From CAYVFC01 sp964450715 (GTDB lineage Bacteria; Myxococcota_A; Polyangia; Polyangiales; JAFGIB01): a stretch of DNA of 34,635 nucleotides. How positions within the stretch are numbered: position 1 is the first letter of the stretch; each line of letters opens with the position of its first letter. The stretch is from positions 1 to 34,635 of the forward strand of contig CAYVFC010000087.1 of the NCBI GenBank assembly GCA_964450715.1, written 5' to 3'. This document shows, one piece after another, positions 8,165-15,754 of the stretch. Made by a program: the position numbers and the translations under genes. The notes below the pieces were generated by a model. It saw only the letters and a program-made list of their open reading frames with translations. It was not told the origin of the DNA and searched no databases.

Positions 8165-8201
8165 GGGAGGGGACGGAGAGGCCGCTGTCGGATGGTTGGC
8201 T

Positions 8202-10409
8202 CTACGGCTCGATGAGCTCGTAGGTGGTGAAGTACTCGGGATGGTGGTCGGCGCCGTTGATATACGAGTAGTACGCCGTGTCACCGTCCATATGGTACTT
8301 CATCCAGGCGATGATGTACTGCTTGACCTTGGGGCGATAGCTGTTGTCGCTGCCGACCCAGGAGAGGTGGCCCATGCCGTCGTAGATGGCGCGCAGCCGG
8401 GTGGTGTTCGCGTTCATGTTGGCGAACATCGGGTCGGTGTGGCTGCTTGGCGGAGCGGTGCTGTCCGAGCTTCCCGCGTGAAACGCGGTCGGCGCGGCGA
8501 TGGAGCTCAAGTCGGTCCCCTGGTAGGCGCTGTCAAAATAGGGCGCCAGGGACTGGACCGCCGCAATGGGCTCGCCGGCGTTCGATAGGTCCACCGCCGC
8601 CAGCAGTGTGCCGCCACCGCCCTTGGAGTAGCCCATGATCTGCAGCCGGCTGTAGTCGACCGCGCCCTCGATCGGGCTGCCGGAGAGCTCGTTCTCGGCC
8701 TTGATCTCGTAATAGGCGTCCTCGTGGGCGTCGCACCAGTCGCCGTTATTGCCCCAGGTGTTGTCCGGATGCATCACCAGCACCACGAAGCCGTGGGTGG
8801 CGGCGTGCGCGCCGAGCCAGAAGATATCATCCGAGGTGTTCGTGAATCCCGGCGACAGGGTAGTGGCGCCAAAGGTACCCGCGGCGATCGGGTCGCTGGA
8901 GCTGCCACCGGCCGCGCACGGGTAGTACATCCGGCCGCCGCTGAACCTCGGGCCGTCCACGCCGCTCTCGTAGTAGCAGGCGCCGTAGGGTCCGGGCTGG
9001 CTCGGGTCATCGGTGCCGCTGCTGCAGCTGCCGCAGTCGGCGCTGCAGCTACTGCAGTCCTCGCCCGCGTCGCAGGTACCGTCGCCGCAGCTCGAGCCGC
9101 CGCCGCCGCTGTCGCCGCTGACGACGATATCGTCCATGTAGGCTGCGTCCATGGACGACGAGCTGGCGCTGGTGCTGAAGCGGATGCGCAGCGCCGCGCT
9201 GTTGTCCGCGCCGCCCGGCAGGCCGTAGCTGCGCGCCGCCCAGGACTCGTCGCTGGCCGTCTCGAGCACGGTCCAACTCGCGCCGTCGGTCGACCACTCC
9301 ACGGTGAACGTCTCGCCGGACTCGAGGCTGCTGCCGCGGCGCCCGTAGTCGATGGCGATGTTGGTGTGGCCGCTGGCGTCGATGGTCAGCGTGTGGGCCT
9401 GACCGCCACCGCAGCGCAGCGAGTAGCTGCCCGACTGGGCCTGGCTGGTGCTGCGCGCACAGCCGCCGCTCCAGCTGCTCGCGTCGACCTCGAAGTCGTT
9501 CGAGTAGAGGGTAGCGCTGCCGCCGCCGCAGATGCCGCAGTCGGCGCTGCAGCTGCTGCAGTCCTCACCGGTGTCACAGGTGGCGTCGCCGCATACCGGG
9601 CCGCCGCAGGTGCCGTCCTCGTCAACGCTGCCGTCGCAGTCGTCGTCGATGCCATCGCAGGTGCTGTCGTCGGCGGCCGGGCTGCCCGGCGAGCAGCTAT
9701 CCTGCACCGTTCCGGCTACGCACGAGGTCGAGCCCGTCGCGCCGCAGGCGCCCACGCCGCAGCTGGTCGACTGCGAGACGTAGTCCTCGTCAACGCTGCC
9801 GTCGCAGTCGTCGTCGATGCCATCGCAGTTATCGTCGGTGCCGATGGGCGTGCAGCCGCCGCCGCTGCTATCGCCGGTCACAGAAAGGGCATCGATGTAG
9901 CCGACCTCATACCATCCATTAGCATTTGAGCGGAAACGCAGGGACAGGGAAGAAACCCCGTCCGCCGCCGACGGCAGTGTGAAGGTATCGAAGATCCAGC
10001 TCTCGTTATTGGCCTCGATGAGCTGGTGCCAGGTGCTTCCATCGACCGACCATTCGGCGTAGAGGTACTCGCCAGAATCGTAGTTGCCGGCGTACTGCCG
10101 GTACGCGAAGGAGACCTGTATGTTGGTGTAGCCAACGGTGCTGAAGCTCGTGGTGATGCTGGAGGTGTCTTCTATGTAGACCACATAGGTACCTTCGTAG
10201 GGATTGTAGTCCAATGTGTCGCAAACGTTACCGATGGTCCACTGACCGAGACCGTTCTCGAAACCATCGGAAAAGATGGTTTCGATCAGGGCCTGTTTTA
10301 TGACTCCAGTCTCGGGCTCGGACCCTTCCAGTGAAAACTGTTGGTCGGCACAACCGATCGACATGATCAATGCCGTCGCGATCAATCCGATGGGTAGACG
10401 ATGGGTCAT
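8202..10409 (-). CDS. Modular lipoprotein with PETase/cutinase-like alpha/beta-hydrolase domain
   Basis: 735 residues. The N-terminus has a lipoprotein signal ending in IMSIGC. Next come a jelly-roll module (about 40-185), MopE-type metal-binding repeats (DDDCDGSVDED twice) and a Cys-rich GEDCSSCSADCG motif. A second jelly-roll module (about 300-440), another GEDCSSCSADCG motif and a hydrolase domain from about 465 to the end complete the protein. The hydrolase has nucleophile Ser595 in GYSKGGGG, Asp649 in SSDSTAPP and His681 in MGHLSW, with SPGFTN as probable oxyanion loop. Order, Asp-His spacing and the closing VKQYIIAWMKYHMDGDTAYY match bacterial PET-hydrolase/cutinase-like enzymes. The likely role is surface-anchored ester or polyester hydrolysis. 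The fold is confident; the substrate is inference. Confidence 0.85.
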   Translation of the reverse strand: MTHRLPIGLIATALIMSIGCADQQFSLEGSEPETGVIKQALIETIFSDGFENGLGQWTIGNVCDTLDYNPYEGTYVVYIEDTSSITTSFSTVGYTNIQVSFAYRQYAGNYDSGEYLYAEWSVDGSTWHQLIEANNESWIFDTFTLPSAADGVSSLSLRFRSNANGWYEVGYIDALSVTGDSSGGGCTPIGTDDNCDGIDDDCDGSVDEDYVSQSTSCGVGACGATGSTSCVAGTVQDSCSPGSPAADDSTCDGIDDDCDGSVDEDGTCGGPVCGDATCDTGEDCSSCSADCGICGGGSATLYSNDFEVDASSWSGGCARSTSQAQSGSYSLRCGGGQAHTLTIDASGHTNIAIDYGRRGSSLESGETFTVEWSTDGASWTVLETASDESWAARSYGLPGGADNSAALRIRFSTSASSSSMDAAYMDDIVVSGDSGGGGSSCGDGTCDAGEDCSSCSADCGSCSSGTDDPSQPGPYGACYYESGVDGPRFSGGRMYYPCAAGGSSSDPIAAGTFGATTLSPGFTNTSDDIFWLGAHAATHGFVVLVMHPDNTWGNNGDWCDAHEDAYYEIKAENELSGSPIEGAVDYSRLQIMGYSKGGGGTLLAAVDLSNAGEPIAAVQSLAPYFDSAYQGTDLSSIAAPTAFHAGSSDSTAPPSSHTDPMFANMNANTTRLRAIYDGMGHLSWVGSDNSYRPKVKQYIIAWMKYHMDGDTAYYSYINGADHHPEYFTTYELIEP
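9531..9828 (-). repeat. Repeated coding modules (metal-binding and GEDCSSC motifs)
   Basis: Inside the hydrolase gene a 46-bp stretch encoding the DDDCDGSVDED motif occurs without change at 9615-9660 and 9783-9828. The GEDCSSCSADCG-coding stretch at about 9531-9567 is nearly identical to one at about 9027-9063. The identity at DNA level suggests recent duplication or gene conversion of linker modules rather than ancient divergence. Confidence 0.7.
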
Positions 10410-10550
10410 GAATTCTCCCCTTTCGTGTTCGTTCGACTGTTTCCGGCGATAACCACTGTGCGCTTACTTACGCAAGCGCCGTACCACCACCCCGAAGGCG
10501 AAATAGCTTCGTAAAAACGGGGCGTTACGGTATTTGTATAACCGGAACCA

Positions 10551-10598
10551 GGTAACCACGAACGCTACCGGTTACCGCCGGTAACCTTGGCCGTTACC
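10551..10598. promoter_or_regulatory. Cluster of GGTWACC sites upstream of the hydrolase gene
   Basis: GGTAACC at 10551-10557, GGTTACC at 10570-10576, GGTAACC at 10580-10586 and CGTTACC at 10592-10598 fall within 48 bp. The middle two form a perfect inverted repeat with a 3-bp spacer. The cluster lies about 140-190 bp upstream of the hydrolase start, where an activator or repressor would bind. The binder is unknown. No convincing sigma-54 promoter was seen beside it. Confidence 0.45.
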
Positions 10599-10635
10599 GG
10601 GGAACGGACATCGGACCGCGTCTGGGGCTCGCGTT

Positions 10636-10660
10636 CAGAGACCGATGACAACGGTCTCTG
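10636..10660 (-). terminator. Stem-loop after the FHA regulator gene
   Basis: CAGAGACCG (10636-10644) and CGGTCTCTG (10652-10660) form a perfect 9-bp stem with a 7-base loop, 14 bp beyond the TGA of the regulator at 10675. No T-tract follows on the minus strand, so it may be a weak terminator, an mRNA-stabilising hairpin, or an operator. Confidence 0.4.
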
Positions 10661-10674
10661 GCAGAACGCACGCC

Positions 10675-12129
10675 TCAGCTCTCGTAGACGCCGTACTGTT
10701 TGAAAAGGCGAGAAATCGACTTGGGATGGAGGCCGGCATGGTCGGCCGCTCGACCGAGGTCGTTACCGAATCGCTCCCGAAGGTATTTGACATACTCCGA
10801 ACGATAGCACTCCGTGGCTTCGTTGAGCGGTAGCTCCGATCCGACCAGACGCGCAACTCCCGGTGTTTCATCAGGGTCGGCATTCGGCATTTGCGTAACG
10901 ATGGTCACAGAGTAATTGCCCATCAGCTCGTCGAGAAGATTCGCATCGATAACGCCTGTCTTGGTAAAAGCGCTGGCGCGCCGAATGAGATTGCGTAGTT
11001 CGCGTACATTACCCGGCCAGTCGAGTCTCTTGAGATAGTCGAGCCCATCCCGGGAGAGCCTGTGTCCGGACTCACCCTCCTCCTGTAGAATGCCGTTCAC
11101 GATCAGCTCGATATCATCGACGCGTTCTCTGAGCGGCGGAATTATTATGGACAGCTCGGCCAGTCGATAAAAGAGATCCTTTCGGAATGCCCCCTCCCTG
11201 ACCATTTCCAACAGGTCTCGGTGGGTAGCCGCGATAATCCGAACATCCAACCTGGTCGCCCTGTGGGAGCCGATACGGGTGACCTCTCTGCGTTCGAGGA
11301 CGCGCAGTAGCTTGGGCTGTAGCTCGAGGGGCAACTCGCCGATTTCGTCGAGAAAAACCGTTCCCCCATTGGCCTCCTCGAAGATACCCGGGCGTGCTCT
11401 GTCGGCACCCGTATAGGCACCCGGCGTGTGGCCAAAGAGCTTATCCTCGAGAAACTGGCGCCCCACCGCCGCGCAATCGACAACCAGGAAAGGTTTATCC
11501 GCTCGTTTGCTATTGACGTGAAGCGCTTTGGCTGCCAGCTCCTTGCCGGTACCGGTTTCGCCGACGAGCAAGCAGGTAAGATTCGTGGGCGCCATTTCAC
11601 TGATGATCCCAAACACCTCTTTCATCACCCTGCTGCGGCCTCGCATACCGCAAAATTCTTCCTCGTCGTGGGGAAAGACCAAGATGTCATCGCACTTGGG
11701 CTCGAAGAGAAGAGCCGTCTTGCCGATGGTTATTACCGTCTTGGGATCGATCGCCGCTTCAATGATACGTAGCCCTTTGATAAAGACCCCGTTTCGAGAA
11801 TCCTGATCTCGAATTATATACGAGCTATCACGTACGTAGATCACGCAATGATGGCGACTGATAGACTTGTCGTGTAGTATGAAATCACATGACTTGGACG
11901 TACCGATTGTGAGATGCGGTAGAGTACTCTTGTAGACGATGCCGAGATCAGCCCCTCTTACAACGAGTAATTGAAGGTTATAGCTAGGGAGCCTCTTGGC
12001 TTCGAGCGCCAGGTCGGCGGTTCGAAGAGCACCGCCCGACTCTTTCCGCTGTCGCACCGCGATTCCGCTCGATTCCCCTGAGGAAACCGGTGGAAACTCA
12101 CTGACGTGAGCTTTTCTGTCGTCTCCCAT
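10675..12129 (-). CDS. FHA-domain sigma-54-dependent transcriptional activator
   Basis: 484 residues. The N-terminal FHA domain (about 54-145) carries the phosphothreonine-binding motifs IGTSKSCDF, SISRHHC and SRNGVF. The AAA+ sigma-54 interaction domain has Walker A GETGTGKE (190-197), the sigma-54 contact loop GAYTGA (237-242) and Walker B TVFLDEIG (256-263). A Fis-like helix-turn-helix ends the protein (GRAADHAGLHPKSISRLFK). ATG at 12129 is chosen because AAGGA lies 5 bp upstream; a longer frame reaches 12213, but its ATG lies inside a TAAAAT-like -10 element. The FHA domain implies control by a Ser/Thr kinase, and the kinase at 3665-7762 is a nearby candidate. Whether it controls the downstream hydrolase gene is inference. 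Confidence 0.92.
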   Translation of the reverse strand: MGDDRKAHVSEFPPVSSGESSGIAVRQRKESGGALRTADLALEAKRLPSYNLQLLVVRGADLGIVYKSTLPHLTIGTSKSCDFILHDKSISRHHCVIYVRDSSYIIRDQDSRNGVFIKGLRIIEAAIDPKTVITIGKTALLFEPKCDDILVFPHDEEEFCGMRGRSRVMKEVFGIISEMAPTNLTCLLVGETGTGKELAAKALHVNSKRADKPFLVVDCAAVGRQFLEDKLFGHTPGAYTGADRARPGIFEEANGGTVFLDEIGELPLELQPKLLRVLERREVTRIGSHRATRLDVRIIAATHRDLLEMVREGAFRKDLFYRLAELSIIIPPLRERVDDIELIVNGILQEEGESGHRLSRDGLDYLKRLDWPGNVRELRNLIRRASAFTKTGVIDANLLDELMGNYSVTIVTQMPNADPDETPGVARLVGSELPLNEATECYRSEYVKYLRERFGNDLGRAADHAGLHPKSISRLFKQYGVYES

Positions 12130-13055
12130 GAACGTCCTTCGATCCTCGTGTCGTCGAGGCAACCGAGACGACCCTACTCTCGCCGAAACCGACTCGGTCA
12201 CTAACTCTCTCATTTTACACCATCTTCATCCTGAGGATGATCCCTATTGCGCTGAGCGTCTTCTGCCAACCTACAACTCACTCGACACGAGTGTGGGTGG
12301 TTGTGCGGTGGCGGGCTACAATTCCTTCTCTCCTCGAAGTAGCTCTCTCAAACGGTTCAGGGCATGCACTCGTCTACAGTTCCGATACCCGGAATGGTTC
12401 CAGTACGATTTGATCGCTCGACGGTTGCCGGCGAGTAGGCGCGAACGGGAAAATCCCGTATTAGAAGGGACACAGGGTGTGATTTCCGGGTAAGGAGCGG
12501 GCGGCTGCCGGCCTCAACGCGGTCGACGCTGCGAGTCGACCTTCTCGTACCGACAACCATAAGTTACCGAAAACAGTCGGATTCCCGACGGTCTACCCGC
12601 GTCGTCCGCTTCCGTTTCCTTTCGGTGGCCCGCACGAAAAGGCCCGGTATCGCTATTGCACGAACCGATCGACGAGCCATGCGTCGTCGATCGACCGGAA
12701 GCGCTTTGTCGAAACCCAGACGGTAGTAGGCAGTCCTTGTTTGCACCGGTCCCGGTACTCGCCGCTCTGCTGCCGATGATCACCGCCGTCGCGGTCGCGT
12801 GCTCTGCTTCGCAACGCGCTCCTTCCCTCGCGGGACGGCTCACTCCCAGCCGGCGAGCCGATAAAACCCGATAATCCGGCTGTTCTTCAATTATTCCGAG
12901 CGTAGACAGGCCGATCTCCTTGGTCCAACGGATCGAAATTCGCCGAGAAAGATCGTCTTTGATGCCCCGCTCCGTCTCGGATCCAACTCTCTTTCGGTTC
13001 TACGGTCCGTCTCCCATTTTGGCGGCTGGAAAAGCGCGGTGAAGTTGTCAGTGAA
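12130..13055. other. Gene-poor region, no feature recognised
   Basis: About 930 bp without a convincing gene. Open frames exist on both strands, but they are Arg/Ser-rich, lack ribosome sites and resemble no family. A TAAAAT-like -10 element lies on the minus strand at about 12211-12216 and may serve the FHA regulator. A near-palindrome TCATCCTGAGGATGA sits at 12226-12240. The frame of the next fragment is open from 12963 without an ATG. Confidence 0.5.
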
Positions 13056-13421
13056 GTGTTTTCAAGGCAGTGCATCACGACCGCGGCGCGCGGTCCAGTG
13101 AATTGGAATAACGCCGCGATAGACTGCGCGGACGAGGGAATGCGTGTCTGCTCGCTCGCCGCGCTGATGACCTGCGATTCCGTCGCGCCCGACCACGGCG
13201 ATGCTAACGATTGCGCTGATGTTACGGACTTCCCAACTACTCGTTGGCTATGGACTTCGAACTCTGATGGAGACGACCAAGGCGCTTATCAGCGTATTCG
13301 GAAATACGCTCACGCTGGCAATAGCGGTATTCAAAACGAAATCGACGTCGTTACGGACTCTATCAACGAAACATACGAATACTTCTGCTGTACGATGGGT
13401 CCGGCGAAGGGGTCGCCGTAG
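13056..13421 (+). pseudogene. Fragment of a secreted lectin/FGE-like Cys-rich protein
   Basis: About 121 residues from a GTG. The pattern WNNAAIDCADEGMRVCSLAA, followed by WLWTSNSDGD and a YEYFCC ending, resembles the C-terminal domains of exported myxobacterial proteins in which a Trp-x-x-A...C...G-x-R-x-C-x-L-A core is followed by WxWTS and a CC-type ending. The disulfide-type Cys content implies export, yet there is no signal peptide, and the frame stays open upstream only to a stop at 12960-12962. I therefore read it as the 3' remnant of a longer gene, although a GTG-started cytoplasmic protein cannot be excluded. Function unknown. Confidence 0.4.
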
Positions 13422-13868
13422 CTACTGCACCCCCCGCTCGCTGACGCCCCCTCCTCCGACCTTTACTCCTCGACGCCTCTCAAATTTCCCTCATGATCTC
13501 GCGGTGCGTGCGAATGCATCGCCCCTTGAATAGAACGTAACGAGGAAACGCTGCGCTAAATTGCAGGCATACAGCTACATTGTTCGGCAACACGTGTATG
13601 GTTCGGTGGCCCATATTGAAGGAGCGTCACCTGTTGGTTATCGAAGTCATGGGCCAACACAATTAGAACGACAAAGGTACGACAATTCAATACCTCTAAT
13701 TGAGGGAACATCGTAAATATTTACTCCCAAAGTTAAGCCGATTCGGTTTTGTTCGCAGACGACCAGTTGCATTTTGGTTTCTTTCTTGTTTCCATATAAC
13801 CTGAAGCGCCGTTGGTGTGGTTCGGGGTAAAGATGGAATAGTTAAATAAAATGAAGTAGACGAAAAGG
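13422..13868. other. Intergenic region, lower GC, nothing recognised
   Basis: The roughly 450 bp before the DUF2914-like gene is visibly less GC-rich than its surroundings and carries no supported gene. The promoter of the next gene presumably lies in its last 130 bp, but no -35/-10 pair stands out. Confidence 0.5.
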
Positions 13869-13880
13869 ACAGGAGGAGAC

Positions 13881-14564
13881 ATGAGGCAACTTTTGCAGAC
13901 CATTTGTTGTGCGTTGTTCGTCACTACCGGTGTTGCACTGTTCGTATCCGCTGGCGTTTTGGCCGACACGGACAAATCTGCGTCCAAGCCGCAGCCAGCT
14001 TCCAAGCAACAACCAGCGCCCGAGCCGCAACCGGCTTCCAAGCAACAACCTGCGCCCAAGCCGCAACCGGCTTCCAACCAGCAACCGCGGTCTGAGGTTG
14101 GGTCAACGTCGAAAACGCAGGCGACAAGAACGGCAGAGGACAAGGAGAAACAGGCCTCGAAGCAGGCTGAGAAAGGGGGAGCAACGAGTGCGGCCGTTGC
14201 AGCAACTACCGGTGTTGACACGGAAGCCAAGGGTCCAAGCATCAATAAAATAGTCCTGGCCAAGGGAATCGACGAAGGCCAACCGATTGAACCGGGCAAG
14301 ACTTTCAGCCGCGCCGACGGTATGATGTTCGCGTTCATTTACGTGGAAAATCCGGCCCGCGAGGAAACGGTGGTTCACGTTAGCTGGGAGCTCGCCGACG
14401 GTCCGCATTGGCGCGGATTTCCTTTGAGTATTCCGGCCAAGTTTCGGTATCGCACGGTGGCGAGGACCTGGACCGCTCCGAGGGAGCCCGGGATATACAA
14501 GTGCGTGGTGAGCGACGAAACCGGAACCGTGCTGGACGAAGCGGAATTCCAGATCACCGAGTAG
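13881..14564 (+). CDS. Secreted DUF2914-like protein with Pro/Gln/Lys repeat linker
   Basis: 227 residues. A signal peptide (about 1-28) is followed by three 12-residue repeats of the type PQPASKQQPAPE (37-72), a charged linker to about 120, and a C-terminal beta-rich domain. That domain (VVHVSWELADGP, then FRYRTVARTWTAPREPGIYK and VLDEAEFQI) fits DUF2914, whose members pair a W-containing strand with a final G-x-V-L-x-x-x-F-x-I. Strong ribosome site AGGAGG at 13871-13876, 4 bp from the ATG. The linker suggests spanning a wall or matrix layer. DUF2914 function is not known to me. It has no operon partner; a repeat cluster follows the stop. Confidence 0.75.
   Translation: MRQLLQTICCALFVTTGVALFVSAGVLADTDKSASKPQPASKQQPAPEPQPASKQQPAPKPQPASNQQPRSEVGSTSKTQATRTAEDKEKQASKQAEKGGATSAAVAATTGVDTEAKGPSINKIVLAKGIDEGQPIEPGKTFSRADGMMFAFIYVENPAREETVVHVSWELADGPHWRGFPLSIPAKFRYRTVARTWTAPREPGIYKCVVSDETGTVLDEAEFQITE
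13989..14096 (+). repeat. Three 36-bp coding repeats
   Basis: Three tandem copies of a 36-bp unit encode PQPASKQQPAPE, PQPASKQQPAPK and PQPASNQQPRSE within the DUF2914-like gene. The last copy is most diverged. Such a unit can expand or contract by slippage and would change linker length without breaking the frame. Confidence 0.75.
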
Positions 14565-14580
14565 GAATAGAGGGAATAGA

Positions 14581-14648
14581 GGGGCGTTGCTACATTATTT
14601 ACAGTATTTCGCTCTCTGAAACGCGAAGGGATCCGTCGGCAACGCCCC
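14581..14648. repeat. REP-like palindrome, GGGGCGTTGC ends
   Basis: GGGGCGTTGC at 14581-14590 is the complement of the right end GGCAACGCCCC (14638-14648, one mismatch). The left arm continues TACATTATTTACAGTATT, the same inner sequence as in the 14668-14759 element, while the right arm lacks it. It begins 17 bp after the DUF2914-like stop. Confidence 0.65.
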
Positions 14649-14667
14649 CCGACCGAAATGGCGAAAT

Positions 14668-14759
14668 AGGGGACGTTGCTACATTATTTACATTAATGCG
14701 CGACCTGGCCTGACCGCCGCTCTTTCCCAAATAATGTAAATAATGTAGCAACGTCCCCT
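14668..14759. repeat. 92-bp perfect-arm palindrome, AGGGGACGTTGCTAC family
   Basis: The arm AGGGGACGTTGCTACATT plus ATTTACATT (14668-14694) is repeated without a mismatch as its inverted complement at 14733-14759, around a 38-bp centre. This is the best-preserved member of the family seen at 14581-14648 and 3545-3572. The layout of two inverted arms around a short spacer fits a REPIN mobilised in trans by an IS200/RAYT-type transposase, which is not in the window. It also separates two convergent genes, ending 11 bp from the PEGA gene stop. Confidence 0.8.
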
Positions 14760-14770
14760 ATACCCGCGCG

Positions 14771-15727
14771 CTAAAAGCTAACGGCGGCGGACGCGCCCAG
14801 GGATCCGGGAGCGATTGCGGGCGCGATCCTCAGGCGCGCCCGGGCCGGGGGCGCCTCCTCGCCGGGCTCGAGCAGCAGCAGGACCAGGCCGGCTCCGGCC
14901 GCGGCCACGCCGGTAAAGATCAGAATATCGGCGCCGATGGCCAGGCCGCGCGCCGAGTCCGCCTCCGAGGAGTCTTCATGGGGCGCGTCGTCGGCCTTTC
15001 CCAGCGCGACCGCCCCGAGCACCATGCCCCCCACGGCCAGCGCTCCCCCGCCTCCCATCAATATGTATGGAAGCAGGTTGGGCCCGCCCTCGTCGACCGG
15101 CTCGTCCCCGGTTACATCAAGCGCGTCCCCGGTTACATCAAGCGCGTCCCCGGCAGCCGATTGGTCGCTCGAAGCGTTCCCTATCTCCACGTCGATGTCG
15201 ACGGTCTGGGCCGCGGGCACCACCACCTTTACCTCGAAGGTCTGGTAACCCTCTTTGGTTACCCGGATCTCGTGCGCGCCCGGCTCCACGCGCACGGGGC
15301 CCGGCAAGGGAAGCAGCCCCTGCTGCTCGCCGTCGATGAAGAGCGCCGCGCCCTCGGGGCCGCCCCTGATGCGGACGCCGGTTTGGCTCAGCCGCTCCCT
15401 GAGCGCGCTCAGGCGGGAACGCGCCACCTCCTTCTTTTCGGCATGTTTGGAGGGCGCGGTGGTCAGATAGAGGTCCCAGGCGTCGACCGCCTCCTGTAGC
15501 CTCCCCAGCCGCTCGTAGGCCTGGGCCAGGTTGTACTGGAGCAAGGGCTTCTGCTCCAGCTGGTAGGCGCGCTTCCACTCGGTGACGGCGGCCTCGTAGT
15601 CGCCGTTCTGGTAGGCGGCCTCTCCGCTTCTAAAGTGCTCGCGCGCGGTCTGCGCCGAGGCGCCGAACGCCGCCAGAAGCGCGGAGACGAAAGCCAATAC
15701 AGAGAGTAAACGATTCGGGGTATTCAT
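14771..15727 (-). CDS. TPR-PEGA domain envelope protein
   Basis: 318 residues. A Sec signal (1-25, ending GASAQ) is followed by TPR-like repeats (about 28-105), a PEGA domain (about 116-182; ALFIDGEQQG...VEPGAHEIRVTKEGY), and an acidic linker with a duplicated GDALDVT. Two hydrophobic segments (about 222-246 and 265-287) and a beta-like tail complete it. PEGA domains are associated with surface layers and peptidoglycan-facing proteins; this architecture is typical of Myxococcota and its exact job is unknown. AAGGG lies 8 bp before the ATG. The lipoprotein gene upstream ends 27 bp away on the same strand, so they are probably one operon. Confidence 0.85.
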   Translation of the reverse strand: MNTPNRLLSVLAFVSALLAAFGASAQTAREHFRSGEAAYQNGDYEAAVTEWKRAYQLEQKPLLQYNLAQAYERLGRLQEAVDAWDLYLTTAPSKHAEKKEVARSRLSALRERLSQTGVRIRGGPEGAALFIDGEQQGLLPLPGPVRVEPGAHEIRVTKEGYQTFEVKVVVPAAQTVDIDVEIGNASSDQSAAGDALDVTGDALDVTGDEPVDEGGPNLLPYILMGGGGALAVGGMVLGAVALGKADDAPHEDSSEADSARGLAIGADILIFTGVAAAGAGLVLLLLEPGEEAPPARARLRIAPAIAPGSLGASAAVSF

Positions 15728-15754
15728 GGATCATCCCTTGACGTTTTGGGTTGG

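Larger units (their letters stand above)
7763..8201. other. Intergenic region with repeats, no gene seen
   Basis: This 439-bp stretch separates two convergent genes. It holds a short GCCCG/CGGGC hairpin just after the kinase stop (about 7764-7780), a TGTCATTTCG-type palindrome (7997-8070) and a strong stem-loop that can terminate the minus-strand gene (8127-8164). The first part stays open in the frame of the kinase gene for about 100 codons after its TGA, which I regard as chance in GC-rich DNA. Confidence 0.6.

Noticed and set aside
8724..9929. A 401-codon Ala/Val-rich plus-strand frame.
   Set aside because: It is antisense to the hydrolase gene; its low complexity mirrors the repeated Ser/Gly/Asp codons of the real gene.
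10410..10674. A possible sigma-54 promoter for the hydrolase gene.
   Set aside because: No GG...GC pair with -24/-12 spacing and flanking TGGC/TTGC was found on the minus strand.
12514..12843. A 109-codon minus-strand frame in the gene-poor region.
   Set aside because: It has no ribosome site, no recognisable motif and atypical Ser/Arg/Thr-rich composition.
13989..14096. Regular 36-bp repeats that could suggest a CRISPR array.
   Set aside because: They are contiguous, in frame, encode PQPASKQQPAPE and have no spacers.
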